From contig CAWDWM010000007.1 of NCBI GenBank assembly GCA_963806015.1, positions 1 through 64,000 of the forward strand: DNA of 64,000 bases, given 5' to 3'. Below the pieces are notes generated by a model. The model was not told the origin of the DNA and made no database searches. It was given only the letters and a program-made list of their open reading frames with translations. Below are positions 42,151-50,463 of the stretch, one piece after another; positions within the stretch are counted from its first letter, which is position 1, and each line of letters begins with the position of its first letter. The translations under genes and the position numbers were made by a program. The DNA is from JAOPZW01 sp963806015 (GTDB lineage: Bacteria > Actinomycetota > Thermoleophilia > Solirubrobacterales > Solirubrobacteraceae).

Positions 42151-43032
42151 ATGCAGGTTGCGCTTCAGCTCCTGCCCGCGACGGTCACGGGGATCCTCTA
42201 CGCGCTGCGCACCCACCACCTCGCCGGCACGGCGCGCGCCGTCCCGGGCTGGCGCCGCGCGTGCTTCCTGGGTGGCCTGGCCCTGATCGTCGTCGCGGTG
42301 ACCTCGATCGGCTCGGTGAGCGACGAGCTGTTCTGGGCCCACATGGTCGAGCACCTGATCATCGGCGACCTCGGGACGCTGCTGCTCGTCCTGGGCCTCA
42401 CCGGCCCCGTGCTCGCGCCGGTGCTGCGCATCGGCTTCTTCGATCGCCTGCGCGTGCTGGCCCACCCGCTGGTCGCCTTCCCGCTCTGGGCGCTGAACCT
42501 CTATTTCTGGCACCTGCCCTACTTCCACATCGGCGCCGTGCATCACGACGTCGTGCACGCGCTGCAGCACTTCGCCTTCGTCGTCTGCGGCTTCAACATG
42601 TGGATGGCGCTGCTCGGCCCGCTGCCCAAGCCGCTGTGGTTCGGCAACCTCGCGCGCCTGGGCTACATCCTCGCCGTGCGCCTCACGGGCGCCGTGCTGG
42701 GCAACGTCTTCGTCTTCGGCGGGCACATCTTCTTCGGCGTCTACGCGGCCGGCGAGCGCGCCCACGGCATCTCGCCCGGGGCCGACCAGAACGCCGCGGG
42801 CGCGATCATGATGGTCGAGGGGTCGATCCTCACGCTGGCGCTGTTCGGGTGGCTCTTCGCGCGCGCCGCGAGCGAGGGCGAGGAGCGCCAGGAGCTGCTG
42901 GAGTTCGCCGCTGCTCGCGGCGTGGAGCTCAGCGAGGCGCGCGCGGCGCGTGCGGTGGCAGCGGGGCGCGGCGCCGAGCTGCGCCGGCGCATCGAGTCCG
43001 GCACCCCCGTCCGCGAGGAGGCGATCCCGTGA
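42151..43032 (+). CDS. CtaG-type cytochrome c oxidase assembly protein
   Basis: The 293-residue membrane protein has about seven helices and the caa3_CtaG pattern: FWAHMVEHLIIGDLGTLLLV, HPLVAFPLWALNLYFWHLPY, HDVVHALQHFAFVVCGFNMW, and LGNVFVFGGHIFFGVYAAGE. The His-rich motifs are consistent with copper handling for cytochrome oxidase. A charged 40-residue cytoplasmic tail follows (SEGEERQELLEFAAARGVEL). It follows the EamA gene by 9 bp and overlaps the cupin gene as GTGA. Oxidase structural genes are not in the window. Confidence 0.88.
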   Translation: MQVALQLLPATVTGILYALRTHHLAGTARAVPGWRRACFLGGLALIVVAVTSIGSVSDELFWAHMVEHLIIGDLGTLLLVLGLTGPVLAPVLRIGFFDRLRVLAHPLVAFPLWALNLYFWHLPYFHIGAVHHDVVHALQHFAFVVCGFNMWMALLGPLPKPLWFGNLARLGYILAVRLTGAVLGNVFVFGGHIFFGVYAAGERAHGISPGADQNAAGAIMMVEGSILTLALFGWLFARAASEGEERQELLEFAAARGVELSEARAARAVAAGRGAELRRRIESGTPVREEAIP

Positions 43033-43655
43033 CCGCGCGCACGTTCACGCTCGCGCACCTGACCGACGTCGAGCCGATCGCGGTCGGCGACCTGACCTGG
43101 CTGCCCTTGCGCCGCGCGCTCGGCGCCACCGGCTTCGGCCTCGGTGCCTGGAGCGCGGCAGAGGCGGGCGACGAGCTCATCGAGTCCCACGACGAGACGA
43201 GCACCGGCGCGGGCGCCCAGCAGGAGCTCTACCTCGTCCTGGGCGGCCGCGCCACGTTCACGGTCGGCGACGAGGAGCTCGACGCGCCGGAGGGGACGAT
43301 GCTCCTCGTCGAGGTCGGCACGCGCCGCTCTGCAGTGGCCGCCGAGCCCGACACGACGGTGCTCGTGGTCGGCGGGCGTCCCGGCGCCGCGCTCCCCGCG
43401 TCGCCCTTCGAGCACTACTACGCCGCCCAGCCCGCCTACGACGCCGGCGACTACGACCGCGCCGTCGCGATCGCCAGCGAGGGCCTCGAGGACTGGCCCG
43501 ACCACCCCCTCATCCACTACCAGCTCGCCTGCTTCCACGCCCGGGCCGGACGCCTGGACGACGCGCGCCGATCGCTCGACATCGCCTTCGCGGGCGACGA
43601 GCGCACGCGGGGGTGGGCGGCGGAGGACGACGATTTGGCGGCGCTGCGGGAGTGA
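43029..43655 (+). CDS. Cupin protein with C-terminal TPR-like helices
   Basis: The 208-residue protein has a cupin barrel in residues 20-115 (AQQELYLVLGGRATFTVGDE, LDAPEGTMLLVEVGTRRSAV). The metal-binding His of the first cupin motif is replaced (GAGAQQELYLVL), so it may be non-catalytic. Residues about 125-205 are helical, with HYYAAQPAYDAGDYDRAVAI and HYQLACFHARAGRLDDARRS resembling a TPR pair. It is translationally coupled to the CtaG gene (GTGA overlap). Confidence 0.8.
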   Translation: MTARTFTLAHLTDVEPIAVGDLTWLPLRRALGATGFGLGAWSAAEAGDELIESHDETSTGAGAQQELYLVLGGRATFTVGDEELDAPEGTMLLVEVGTRRSAVAAEPDTTVLVVGGRPGAALPASPFEHYYAAQPAYDAGDYDRAVAIASEGLEDWPDHPLIHYQLACFHARAGRLDDARRSLDIAFAGDERTRGWAAEDDDLAALRE

Positions 43656-43660
43656 CGCGA

Positions 43661-43711
43661 GGGGGTGTGCGCGTTTGACCGAAACTATTTAGGTCAAGGG
43701 CGCACACCCCC
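43661..43711 (+). repeat. Intergenic palindromic module, copy 3: hairpin part
   Basis: A 51-bp inverted repeat starts 6 bp after the cupin stop. The arms GGGGGTGTGCGCGTTTGACC (43661-43680) and 43692-43711 are complementary except at two positions, with an 11-nt loop, the same loop size as in copies 1 and 4. A further half copy, AGGGGTGTGCGACCTAA, follows at 43725-43741. Nothing coding is seen to 43850. It can serve as a bidirectional terminator between the convergent cupin and HAD genes. Confidence 0.75.
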
Positions 43712-43850
43712 TAGCGGCGCTCTCAGGGGTGTGCGACCTAAGCGAACGCATGCTTCGCCAATGCAGCCCACCCCTCGCTGCAGTCCTTTGGAGGTGTTGC
43801 AGAGGACGCGCGATCTCTGTCCAACGTGCGCGTCGCACGGATACCCCCCG

Positions 43851-43869
43851 GCGCCCGGGCCGCCGCTCA
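43851..43869 (+). repeat. Left half of split repeat tag (copy 3)
   Basis: GCGCCCGGGCCGCCGCTCA is identical to 59491-59509 of copy 4. There the sequence continues into ACTCCCTTCCCTCGATGATG; here it is broken by the IS110 element and resumes at 45312. CTCA is present on both sides of the insertion. Confidence 0.8.
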
Positions 43870-44072
43870 TTGGTCATCCTTGGTGGTGCCGGCGGCCGCC
43901 GGGAGAGCGCCAACACCGCTTGCCGGTGTGGAGGGCCAGAGTGAGACCAGCGCGTCCCGGCGGTCCGTCGAGGTGTCCTGAGCTGCAACTGGGAGTTGCG
44001 CCCTCAGAGCGCCGTCAATGAGCACTCGCCACGGTACCTCGCCGCCGGCCGCAGTCAACAGCATCGGTTGAA
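43870..44072 (+). ncRNA. Candidate bridge (guide) RNA region of the IS110 element
   Basis: In IS110-group elements, the noncoding stretch upstream of the transposase gene encodes a structured RNA with two loops that pair with donor and target DNA. This 203-bp stretch sits in that position. It contains a clear hairpin, GCAACT-GGG-AGTTGC at 43985-43999, and other self-complementary GC stems. GAGTGAG at 43939-43945 is complementary to the CTCACTC at the insertion site. The match is short and could be chance. Exact ends are not known. Confidence 0.35.
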
Positions 44073-44082
44073 GGGAGGAGTC

Positions 44083-45301
44083 GTGAACGAGGGTCGCTTT
44101 GCTGGCGTTGTTTGGGCCAGCGAGGAGCACGCCGTTTGTATCACCGATGGCGATGGGCGGATCGTCGAGGGGCGTCGCTATCGCCATGACGAGCGCGGGA
44201 TCACGGCGCTGTGCGCGCGCCTGATCGAGCTTGGGGTCGGGCGGGTTGCCGTTGAGCGCCCGGACGGGTTGCTGATCCGAGCGGCTGCTGGACGCCGGGC
44301 TGCGGGTCATCGCGGTGCATCCCAACCAGGTCGCCGCGATGCGCGCAGGGTTCACCGCGGCGGGCGCCAAGAGCGACAGCTTCGACGCGTTCGTGCTCGC
44401 CGAGCTCGCGCGCACCGACAGCCACCGCTTCCGCGTCCTGGTCCCCGACTCGGACGCCACCAAGGCGCTGCGGGCGCTGTCGCGCTCGCGTGAGGACCTC
44501 GTCGCTCACCGGGTCGCGATCGCCAACGAGCTGCGCGCGCAGCTGGAAGCGTTCTGGCCCGGCGCCGCGCCTGTCTTTCGCGATATCGACAGCCCGATCG
44601 CGCTGGCGTTCCTCAAGCGCTACCCATCCCCGACCGACGCCCACGGTCTCGGCGAGCAGCGCATGGCGCGCTTTTTGGCCCGACAGCAATACTGGGGCGG
44701 CAAGTCCGCGGGGGAGCTGGTCACTCGGCTGCGCGACGCCGCCTGCGGCCGCGCCGCACAGCTCGAGACCGATGCACGACGCCAGATCGTCCTCGCGCTC
44801 GTCGCCGCGCTGGAAGCGATCGTCGCGCACATCGCCCAGCTGACCCGCGAACTGCGCAGCGCGCTGGCCGACCATCCCGACGGACCGACGTTCCGCTCGC
44901 TGTTTCGCGACCCAAACTCCGCGGTCTGCGCCGCCGCGATCCTCTCTGAGATGGGTGACTGTCGCGAGCGCTACCCGACCAAGGCAGCGCTGACCGGCGA
45001 CGCCGGCCAGGCCCCCGTCGCCATCGAGTCCGGAAAATCCAAGCGCGCCAGATTCCGATCGGCCTGCGATCACCGCCTGCGCAAAGCGATCGCCACCATG
45101 GCCGACACCAGCCGCCACCACAACCCCTGGGCCGCCGACATCTACGACCGCGCCCGCGCCCGCGGCTGCTCTCACCCCCACGCCATCCGCATCCTCGGAC
45201 GCGCCTGGTGCGGCGTGATCTGGCGCAGGTGCCATGACCACAGCACCTACGACCCCGTCCACCACCGAGCCCTCCAGCGCCTCACCGCACAGCAGGCTTG
45301 A
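44083..45301 (+). pseudogene. IS110-family transposase, frameshifted
   Basis: A GTG start at 44083 after GGGAGGAG opens a frame reading FAGVVWASEEHAVCITD through VAVERPDGLLI. One extra C at about 44277-44278 then shifts the frame; deleting it restores IERLLDAGLRVIAVHPNQVA, which continues in frame to the stop at 45301. The second part has AKSDSFDAFVLAEL (Asp pair), and the Transposase_20 domain has FRSLFRDPNSAVCAAAILSE and GQAPVAIESGKSKRARFR. The first catalytic Asp (usually GIDWA) is Val here (GVVWA), so the protein would be dead even without the frameshift. Confidence 0.9.
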
Positions 45302-45311
45302 CACAGGGAGT

Positions 45312-45342
45312 CTCACTCCCGCTCCCCTCGATGATGCAGTTT
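45312..45342 (+). repeat. Right half of split repeat tag (copy 3)
   Basis: CTCACTCCCGCTCCCCTCGA continues to TGATGCAGTTT and matches 59507-59534 apart from a small GCTC/TT difference. It ends 4 bp before the HAD gene stop at 45347, so in the mRNA sense of that gene the tag directly follows the coding region. Confidence 0.8.
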
Positions 45343-45346
45343 GGGG

Positions 45347-45952
45347 CTAACCCACCAACCGCTCGAGCTCCGCCACCGTCGTCGCCGCCGACGTGTGATG
45401 CACCACCGCCATCCCCAGCTCGCGCGCGGGATCCAGGTTGAACGCGAGGTCGTCGACGAAAACGCACTCCGCGGGTGCGACGCCGATGCGCTGCGCGCCG
45501 AGCTCGTACATCCGCGGGTCGGGCTTGCGGAAGCCCTCCTCGCCCGAGATGACGATGCCGTCGAAGAGCTCGGCCAGCAGCTCGCGCGGGTAGCGGCGCG
45601 TCCCCCAGGAGTTCGAGACGAGGCCGGTCGGCACGCCGCGCTCGTGCAGGGCACGCACGCCGTCGACCATGGCCGGGTCCAGCGCGGCGCGGGCGAAGAG
45701 GCGGTCGATGAGGCCCTCGTGCCAGGTCAGGCCGAGCGCGGTGGCCAGCTGCGGTTCGAAGTCGGCCTCCTCGACGCGCCCGCACTCGAAGTCGATCAGC
45801 AGCGCGCGGGCGTTGCGGTCGTGGCGGAACATGTTCGCCAGGAGGTCGGGGTCGAGGTCCTCCTCGGCGCAGAAGGCGGCGAAGGAGCCAAACAGGTCGC
45901 TGGTCATGACGCCGCCCCAGTCGAGCAGGACGGCGCGGTGCTCAGTCGCCAC
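45347..45952 (-). CDS. HAD-family hydrolase
   Basis: The 201-residue protein has HAD motif I RAVLLDWGGVMTSD (the usual second Asp of DxD is Gly, as in some HAD-IA members), motif II LVSNSWGTRR, motif III Lys in GEEGFRKPDPRMYE and motif IV CVFVDDLAFNLDPAR. The helical cap lies between motifs I and II. It is likely a phosphatase or dehalogenase-like hydrolase; substrate unknown. It starts at the GTG at 45952, overlapping the phosphotransferase gene's end by 11 bp, so the two are coupled. Confidence 0.88.
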   Translation of the reverse strand: MATEHRAVLLDWGGVMTSDLFGSFAAFCAEEDLDPDLLANMFRHDRNARALLIDFECGRVEEADFEPQLATALGLTWHEGLIDRLFARAALDPAMVDGVRALHERGVPTGLVSNSWGTRRYPRELLAELFDGIVISGEEGFRKPDPRMYELGAQRIGVAPAECVFVDDLAFNLDPARELGMAVVHHTSAATTVAELERLVG

Positions 45953-47021
45953 GGGCCAGCGCCTCCGCGCGCTGGGCGAGCTGGATGACGCCCTCGCCGA
46001 AGCCCTTGAGATACGGGTCGTCGGTGGCACCGGAGAGCGCGCGCTTGTAGTTGCCTTCCATGAAGACGATCGACTTCCACAGGGCCAGGGTCCGGTACCA
46101 GCGGATGTCGGTCATCGCCCGTCCCGAGCGCTCCTCGTAGCGCGCAACGAGCTCCTCGCGCAGCGGGAAGCCGTCCTCGCGGGTCACGCCCGACAACTCG
46201 AACATCCTGCCCGTCGGGTCGTGGCGATCGACCCACAGCGTGCACAGGTAGCCGACATCGGCCAGCGGGTCGCCGATGGTCGCCATCTCCCAGTCGAAGA
46301 TCGCCACCAACCGGGCCGGCGCGTCGGGCGCGAGCATCGTGTTGCCCAGGCGGTAGTCGCCGTGGACGACGGTGGCCGGTCCGGACTGCGGCAGGTGCGT
46401 CTTCAGCCACTCGCCCACCGATTCGACCGCCGGGATGTCGCGCGTGCGGTTGTGCTCCCACAGCCCGAGGAAGCGGCGCAGCTGACGCTCGAGGTAGCCC
46501 GTCGGCTTGCCGAAGCCCTCCAGGCCCGCGTCGCGCCAGTCGACGGCGTGGACCTCGACCAGCGCGTCGACGAGCTCCTCGCCGATGCGCCGGCGGTCAT
46601 CGAGGCTGTCGAGCGCGGCGGGCACGGCGCTCGTGACGACGTGGCCCTCGACGCGCTCCATGACGTAGAACGGCGCGCCGATGACGGCGGGGTCGTCGCA
46701 CACCGCGAGCACGGCGGGCACGCGCGCGCGGCCGGCCAGCGCCGACAGCACGCGCGCCTCGCGCAGGACGTCGTGGGCGCTGGGCGGCAGCGGGCCGCGC
46801 GGCGGGCGGCGCAGCACGACGTCGGCGCCGTCGCGGCGCAGCGCATAGGTCACGTTGGAGTGGCCGTCGCCGACGGGCGTGACGTCGACGTCGCCGGCGC
46901 CCAGGCCGTGGGTGTCGAGGAAGGCCAGCAGCGGGTCGAGCACGAGCAGGGGCTCGCGCCTGTTGGCATCGGCCTCTTTGTGGGTGCGGACCACGTCGTC
47001 CGGGGCCACTGGGGTGCTCAC
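45942..47021 (-). CDS. Aminoglycoside-phosphotransferase-like (acyl-CoA dehydrogenase-associated) kinase
   Basis: The 359-residue protein is a member of the APH/ACAD10-like phosphotransferase family. The catalytic loop is TVVHGDYRLGNTMLAP, the metal-binding DFE-like motif is VAIFDWEMATIGDPLADVGY, and the N-lobe contains VTPVGDGHSNVTYALR and VVLRRPPRGPLPPSAHD. Relatives with DWE.A..GDP phosphorylate hydroxyacyl-CoAs or other small molecules, and often sit with lipid-degradation genes. Here it is paired with a HAD hydrolase, recalling mammalian ACAD10/11, in which HAD and APH domains are fused. GTG start at 47021. Confidence 0.88.
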   Translation of the reverse strand: MSTPVAPDDVVRTHKEADANRREPLLVLDPLLAFLDTHGLGAGDVDVTPVGDGHSNVTYALRRDGADVVLRRPPRGPLPPSAHDVLREARVLSALAGRARVPAVLAVCDDPAVIGAPFYVMERVEGHVVTSAVPAALDSLDDRRRIGEELVDALVEVHAVDWRDAGLEGFGKPTGYLERQLRRFLGLWEHNRTRDIPAVESVGEWLKTHLPQSGPATVVHGDYRLGNTMLAPDAPARLVAIFDWEMATIGDPLADVGYLCTLWVDRHDPTGRMFELSGVTREDGFPLREELVARYEERSGRAMTDIRWYRTLALWKSIVFMEGNYKRALSGATDDPYLKGFGEGVIQLAQRAEALARGD

Positions 47022-47129
47022 CGCCCGAAACCTAGTTGCTACGGTGTCGCCCGCGCTGCCAGCACCCGATGCCGACGCGACCACAACCTTTCGGGTCTCC
47101 AGGTGGTTCCTGGGGCAGTGCCGATCCTC

Positions 47130-48533
47130 ATGCGACGTTCCTCCACTCTCATCGCCGCGGTGTGCGCCGTGCTGGCGCTGCTCGTCCCGGCCGCCGCGCA
47201 GGCGTCCAAGACGCAGTCGCTCACCTTCGAGGCCCCACGGGACCTGAAGGACCCCGCCACCCGCGACCAGGCCTTCAAGGACATCGCCGCCCTCGGCGTG
47301 CACTCGATGCGCCTCGTGCTCTACTGGCACGACGTCGCGCCGCAGGCCGACTCGCGCGTCAAGCCGAAGTTCGCCGAGACCGATCCCGCGAGCTATGACT
47401 GGAGCGCGTACGACGCCGTCGTCGACGGCATCAAGGCGCGCGGCTGGAACCTGCTGCTGACCGTCTCGGGCCCGGTCCCGCTGTGGGCCACCAACGGCGC
47501 GCGCGACACGCTCACGCGCCCCAGCCCGTCCGAGTTCCAGAAGTTCGTCCATGCCGTCGGACTGCACTACGGCACGAAGGTCGACACCTGGAGCATCTGG
47601 AACGAGCCAAACCAGCCGCAGTTCCTGATGCCGCAGTACTCGGTGCACCACACCCCGCTCTCGCCAGGGATCTATCGCAAGCTCTTCATCGCCGCCCAGC
47701 ACGGCCTGGCCGATGCCGGCCTCGCCAACGCCCGCGTGCTGCTGGGCGAGACCTCGCCGCGCGGCACGGGCAAGGTCGTCGCGCCGCTGACCTTCCTGCG
47801 CGGCGTGCTGTGCCTGGATTCCAAGTACCACAAGACCAGCAGGAGCTGCGCGAAGCTCAAGCCCGCCGGCTACGCCCATCACGCCTACACGACGGGTCAG
47901 GGCCCGACGTTCAAGCCCACGCAGCCCAACGACGTCACCATCGGCGTGCTCTCGCGGCTGACCACCGCGCTCGACCGCGCCGCGAAGGCCGGCGCGATCA
48001 CCTCGCACCTGCCGATCTACCTGACCGAGTTCGGCATCGAGAGCACGCCCGACCCGGTGCGCGGAGTGAGCCTGCAGCGCCAGTCCGAGTACCGCGCGAT
48101 CTCCGAGCGCATCGCCTACGACAACCCGCGCGTCGTCGCCTTCTCGCAGTACCTGTTGCGCGACGACCTGCCCAAGGCGGGCGTGCCCGTCCTCCAGCGC
48201 TACCCGGGCTTCGAGACCGGCCTGTTCACGTCGGCCGGCAAGCCCAAGCCCTCCTACGACGGCTTCCGCCTGCCGCTCGCGGTGCGGCGCACGAGTTCGA
48301 CGAAGGTCTCGCTCTGGGGCCTCGTGCGGCCGGCCGCCGGCGTCACGACGGTGAGCATCGAGGTGCGCTCCAAGGGCGGCTCCTTCCATGCGCTGACGAC
48401 GGTGCGCACCGACGCTCGGGGCTATTTCGCCAAGAGCGCGGCGAACGCCAGCGGGCGCGAGTGGCGCCTGGTCTGGCAGGCGCCCGACGGCACCACCTTC
48501 CGCGGGACGCCGACGCGGGCTTACGCCGGGTAG
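47130..48533 (+). CDS. Secreted glycoside hydrolase-like protein (TIM barrel)
   Basis: This 467-residue protein begins with a signal peptide (MRRSSTLIAAVCAVLALLVP, cleavage after AQAS). The barrel has LGVHSMRLVLYWHDVAP, GWNLLLTVSGPVPLWATN, the acid/base Glu in DTWSIWNEPNQPQ (WNEPN) and the nucleophile Glu in LPIYLTEFGIEST, consistent with clan GH-A (GH5/GH39-like). A C-terminal beta module of about 90 residues follows (VSLWGLVRPAAGVTTVSIEV). The polysaccharide substrate is unknown. It is divergent from the phosphotransferase gene. Confidence 0.85.
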   Translation: MRRSSTLIAAVCAVLALLVPAAAQASKTQSLTFEAPRDLKDPATRDQAFKDIAALGVHSMRLVLYWHDVAPQADSRVKPKFAETDPASYDWSAYDAVVDGIKARGWNLLLTVSGPVPLWATNGARDTLTRPSPSEFQKFVHAVGLHYGTKVDTWSIWNEPNQPQFLMPQYSVHHTPLSPGIYRKLFIAAQHGLADAGLANARVLLGETSPRGTGKVVAPLTFLRGVLCLDSKYHKTSRSCAKLKPAGYAHHAYTTGQGPTFKPTQPNDVTIGVLSRLTTALDRAAKAGAITSHLPIYLTEFGIESTPDPVRGVSLQRQSEYRAISERIAYDNPRVVAFSQYLLRDDLPKAGVPVLQRYPGFETGLFTSAGKPKPSYDGFRLPLAVRRTSSTKVSLWGLVRPAAGVTTVSIEVRSKGGSFHALTTVRTDARGYFAKSAANASGREWRLVWQAPDGTTFRGTPTRAYAG

Positions 48534-48545
48534 CCTGCCCGGCGG

Positions 48546-49025
48546 ATGGCGCGGCAGCTCTGGCTTCTGCGGCACGGCGAGGCCGAGCCTCACGACGCAC
48601 GACCCGACGCCGAACGCCGCCTCACCGACCGCGGGCGAGAGCAGTCGCGCGTCGCCGGCTGTGCGCTGGCGGCGCTGAAGGTCCACGTCCACCTCGCCCT
48701 CACGAGCCCCAAGGTCCGCGCCCGCGACACCGCGGTGCTGGCGTGCGAGGCCCTCGGCTTGGAACCGGTCGACCACGCCGCGCTGTTCGCCGGGTTCGAC
48801 GTCTCCGATGCGCGCGAGCTCCTGGGCGCGGCCGGTCCTGATCAGCGCGTGCTCGTGGTCGGCCACGAGCCCGACTTCTCCCAGGTCGTCTACGACCTGA
48901 CCGGCGCGCGCATCGACTTCAAGAAGGGCGGCATCGCGGCGGTGCGGCTGGACGGCACCTCCGGCGAGCTCATCGTGCTCATGCGCCCGCGCGAGCTCCA
49001 GCGGATCTGCCTGAGCGCGTCGTAG
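48546..49025 (+). CDS. SixA-like phosphohistidine phosphatase
   Basis: The 159-residue histidine phosphatase has the RHG motif in LWLLRHGEAEPHDAR, Arg in LTSPKVRARDTAVLA, and the second catalytic His in VLVVGHEPDFSQVVYDL. The GGIAAVRLDG segment before the end is typical of SixA. In other bacteria SixA dephosphorylates phospho-His proteins. It begins 12 bp after the glycosidase stop and ends adjacent to the convergent FAD oxidoreductase stop (TAG|CTA). Confidence 0.9.
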   Translation: MARQLWLLRHGEAEPHDARPDAERRLTDRGREQSRVAGCALAALKVHVHLALTSPKVRARDTAVLACEALGLEPVDHAALFAGFDVSDARELLGAAGPDQRVLVVGHEPDFSQVVYDLTGARIDFKKGGIAAVRLDGTSGELIVLMRPRELQRICLSAS

Positions 49026-50348
49026 CTAGAGGGCCTTCGTCGCCGCCCGCGCCGCCACCAGGACCGGGTCGTAGACGCCCGAGTACGGCGGCGCGTAGGA
49101 CAGGTCGATGAGCTCGAGCTCGTCGACCGCCATGCCGGTCCAGATGCACGCGGCGAGGACGTCGATGCGCTTGGCCGCGCCTTCGACGCCGACGATCTGG
49201 CCGCCGAGCAGCCGCCCTTCGGGCGCGACGACGAGCTTGACCCAGATCGGCCCGCTGCCCGGGTAGTAGCCCGCGCGCGTGCGGTCCTTGATCGTCGCCG
49301 CGCGGACCTCGATGCCCGCGTCGGCCGCCTCGCGCTCGGTGATGCCCGTGCGCGCGACCTCGTAGCGGCAGATCTTCGAGGCGGCGGTCCCGATGACGCC
49401 GGGGAAGGCGAGGTCTGCACCGGTGGCGTTGGCGCCCGCGATGCGCCCCTGCTTGTTGGCGTGCGTGCCGAGCTGGACGTTCATCGGGCGCTCGAGGACG
49501 CGGTGCCACGACTCCACGCAGTCGCCCGCGGCGAAGACGCCGTCGTGGCCGGGGCAACGCTGGTGGTCGTCGACGCGCAGCGCGCCGCTGTCGCCCAGCT
49601 CGAGGCCGGCCGCGCGCGCCAGGGCCGTCGCGGGGCGCACGCCGGTCGCCATCACGACGTGATCGGCGGGCAGGTCCTCGCCGTCGACGCGCACGGCGCC
49701 CTCGGTCACCTCCTGCAGGTCGGCGCCGAGGCGCACGTCGATGCCGACGCCCTCGGCCGCGTCCTGCACGTGGGCGGCCATGTCCTCGTCGAGGGTGGCC
49801 ATCACCTGGCCGGCGCGCTCGACCAGCGTCACCCGCAGGCCGCGCTGCACGAGCGCCTCGGCCATCTCGAGGCCGATGTAGCCGCCGCCGATGACGACCG
49901 CGCTCTCGCCGCCCTTCTCCAGAGCCGCGCGGAAGCGCTCGGCGGCGTCGATGGTGCGCGCCGGCTCGGCCCCGTCGGCACCCGGCACGTCCGGCGCGAC
50001 CGCCTCCGCGCCGGTGGCGAGCACGATCTGGTCGAAGCCCTCGCGCCGCTCGTCGCCGAGCTGGTCGCGCACGGTCAGCTCGCGGTCGTCGAGGTCGATG
50101 GCCACGACCTCGGTGCGCGTGTGGACCGCGATCCCGTGCTCGCGATGTTCGTCGGGCGAGCGCGTCACGAGCCGATCGGAGTCGTCGAAGAGCCCTCCGA
50201 CGTAGAACGGGATCCCACATGCAGAGAAGGAGGTATAGGGGCCGCGCTCGAACGCCATCACGTCGAGCGCGGGCGTCCGGCGGCGGGCCGTGCTCGCGGC
50301 GCTCATCCCCGCTGCATCGCCACCCACGATCGCGAGACGCTCCGCCAT
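49026..50348 (-). CDS. FAD-dependent pyridine nucleotide-disulfide oxidoreductase (CoA-disulfide reductase/NADH oxidase-like)
   Basis: The 440-residue flavoprotein has the N-terminal FAD motif LAIVGGDAAGMSAASTARR, the redox-active Cys in YTSFSACGIPFYVGG (single Cys at SACGIP, as in CoA-disulfide reductase and NADH oxidase), the NAD motif SAVVIGGGYIGLEMAEAL and the second FAD motif DGVFAAGDCVESWH. The C-terminal dimerisation domain ends LIDLSYAPPYSGVYDPVLVA, which is characteristic. It probably keeps a small thiol pool reduced or reduces O2 or peroxide. It starts at the ATG at 50348, 115 bp from the divergent HD-GYP gene. Confidence 0.92.
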   Translation of the reverse strand: MAERLAIVGGDAAGMSAASTARRRTPALDVMAFERGPYTSFSACGIPFYVGGLFDDSDRLVTRSPDEHREHGIAVHTRTEVVAIDLDDRELTVRDQLGDERREGFDQIVLATGAEAVAPDVPGADGAEPARTIDAAERFRAALEKGGESAVVIGGGYIGLEMAEALVQRGLRVTLVERAGQVMATLDEDMAAHVQDAAEGVGIDVRLGADLQEVTEGAVRVDGEDLPADHVVMATGVRPATALARAAGLELGDSGALRVDDHQRCPGHDGVFAAGDCVESWHRVLERPMNVQLGTHANKQGRIAGANATGADLAFPGVIGTAASKICRYEVARTGITEREAADAGIEVRAATIKDRTRAGYYPGSGPIWVKLVVAPEGRLLGGQIVGVEGAAKRIDVLAACIWTGMAVDELELIDLSYAPPYSGVYDPVLVAARAATKAL

Positions 50349-50463
50349 TGCCCTGCACGCTACCCGGGTTCGCATCACGACCAGCACCGCTCGACTGCTG
50401 TACGCGACCGTTTATCGCGTACGCGCGGAGCTCCCGCGGGGAACTGTCATCCTTCAGCGGTCC

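Larger units (their letters stand above)
43868..45313 (+). mobile_element. Inactivated IS110-family element inserted in the repeat tag
   Basis: Comparison with the intact tag at 59491-59533 gives the junctions: left flank ends in GCCGCT (43867), right flank resumes with CTCACTCCC (45312). The element is about 1,446 bp and is bounded by the dinucleotide CT, as expected for IS110 recombination without a target duplication. It holds a 215-bp 5' noncoding end and one frameshifted transposase gene with a very short 3' end, the IS110-group layout. It inserted between the convergent cupin and HAD genes without harming either. Confidence 0.85.

Noticed and set aside
39463..42765. An 1,100-codon minus-strand open frame
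   Set aside because: It is antisense to the binding lipoprotein, EamA transporter and CtaG genes, which have strong family motifs; its own residues are Arg/His/Gly/Asp-rich shadow.
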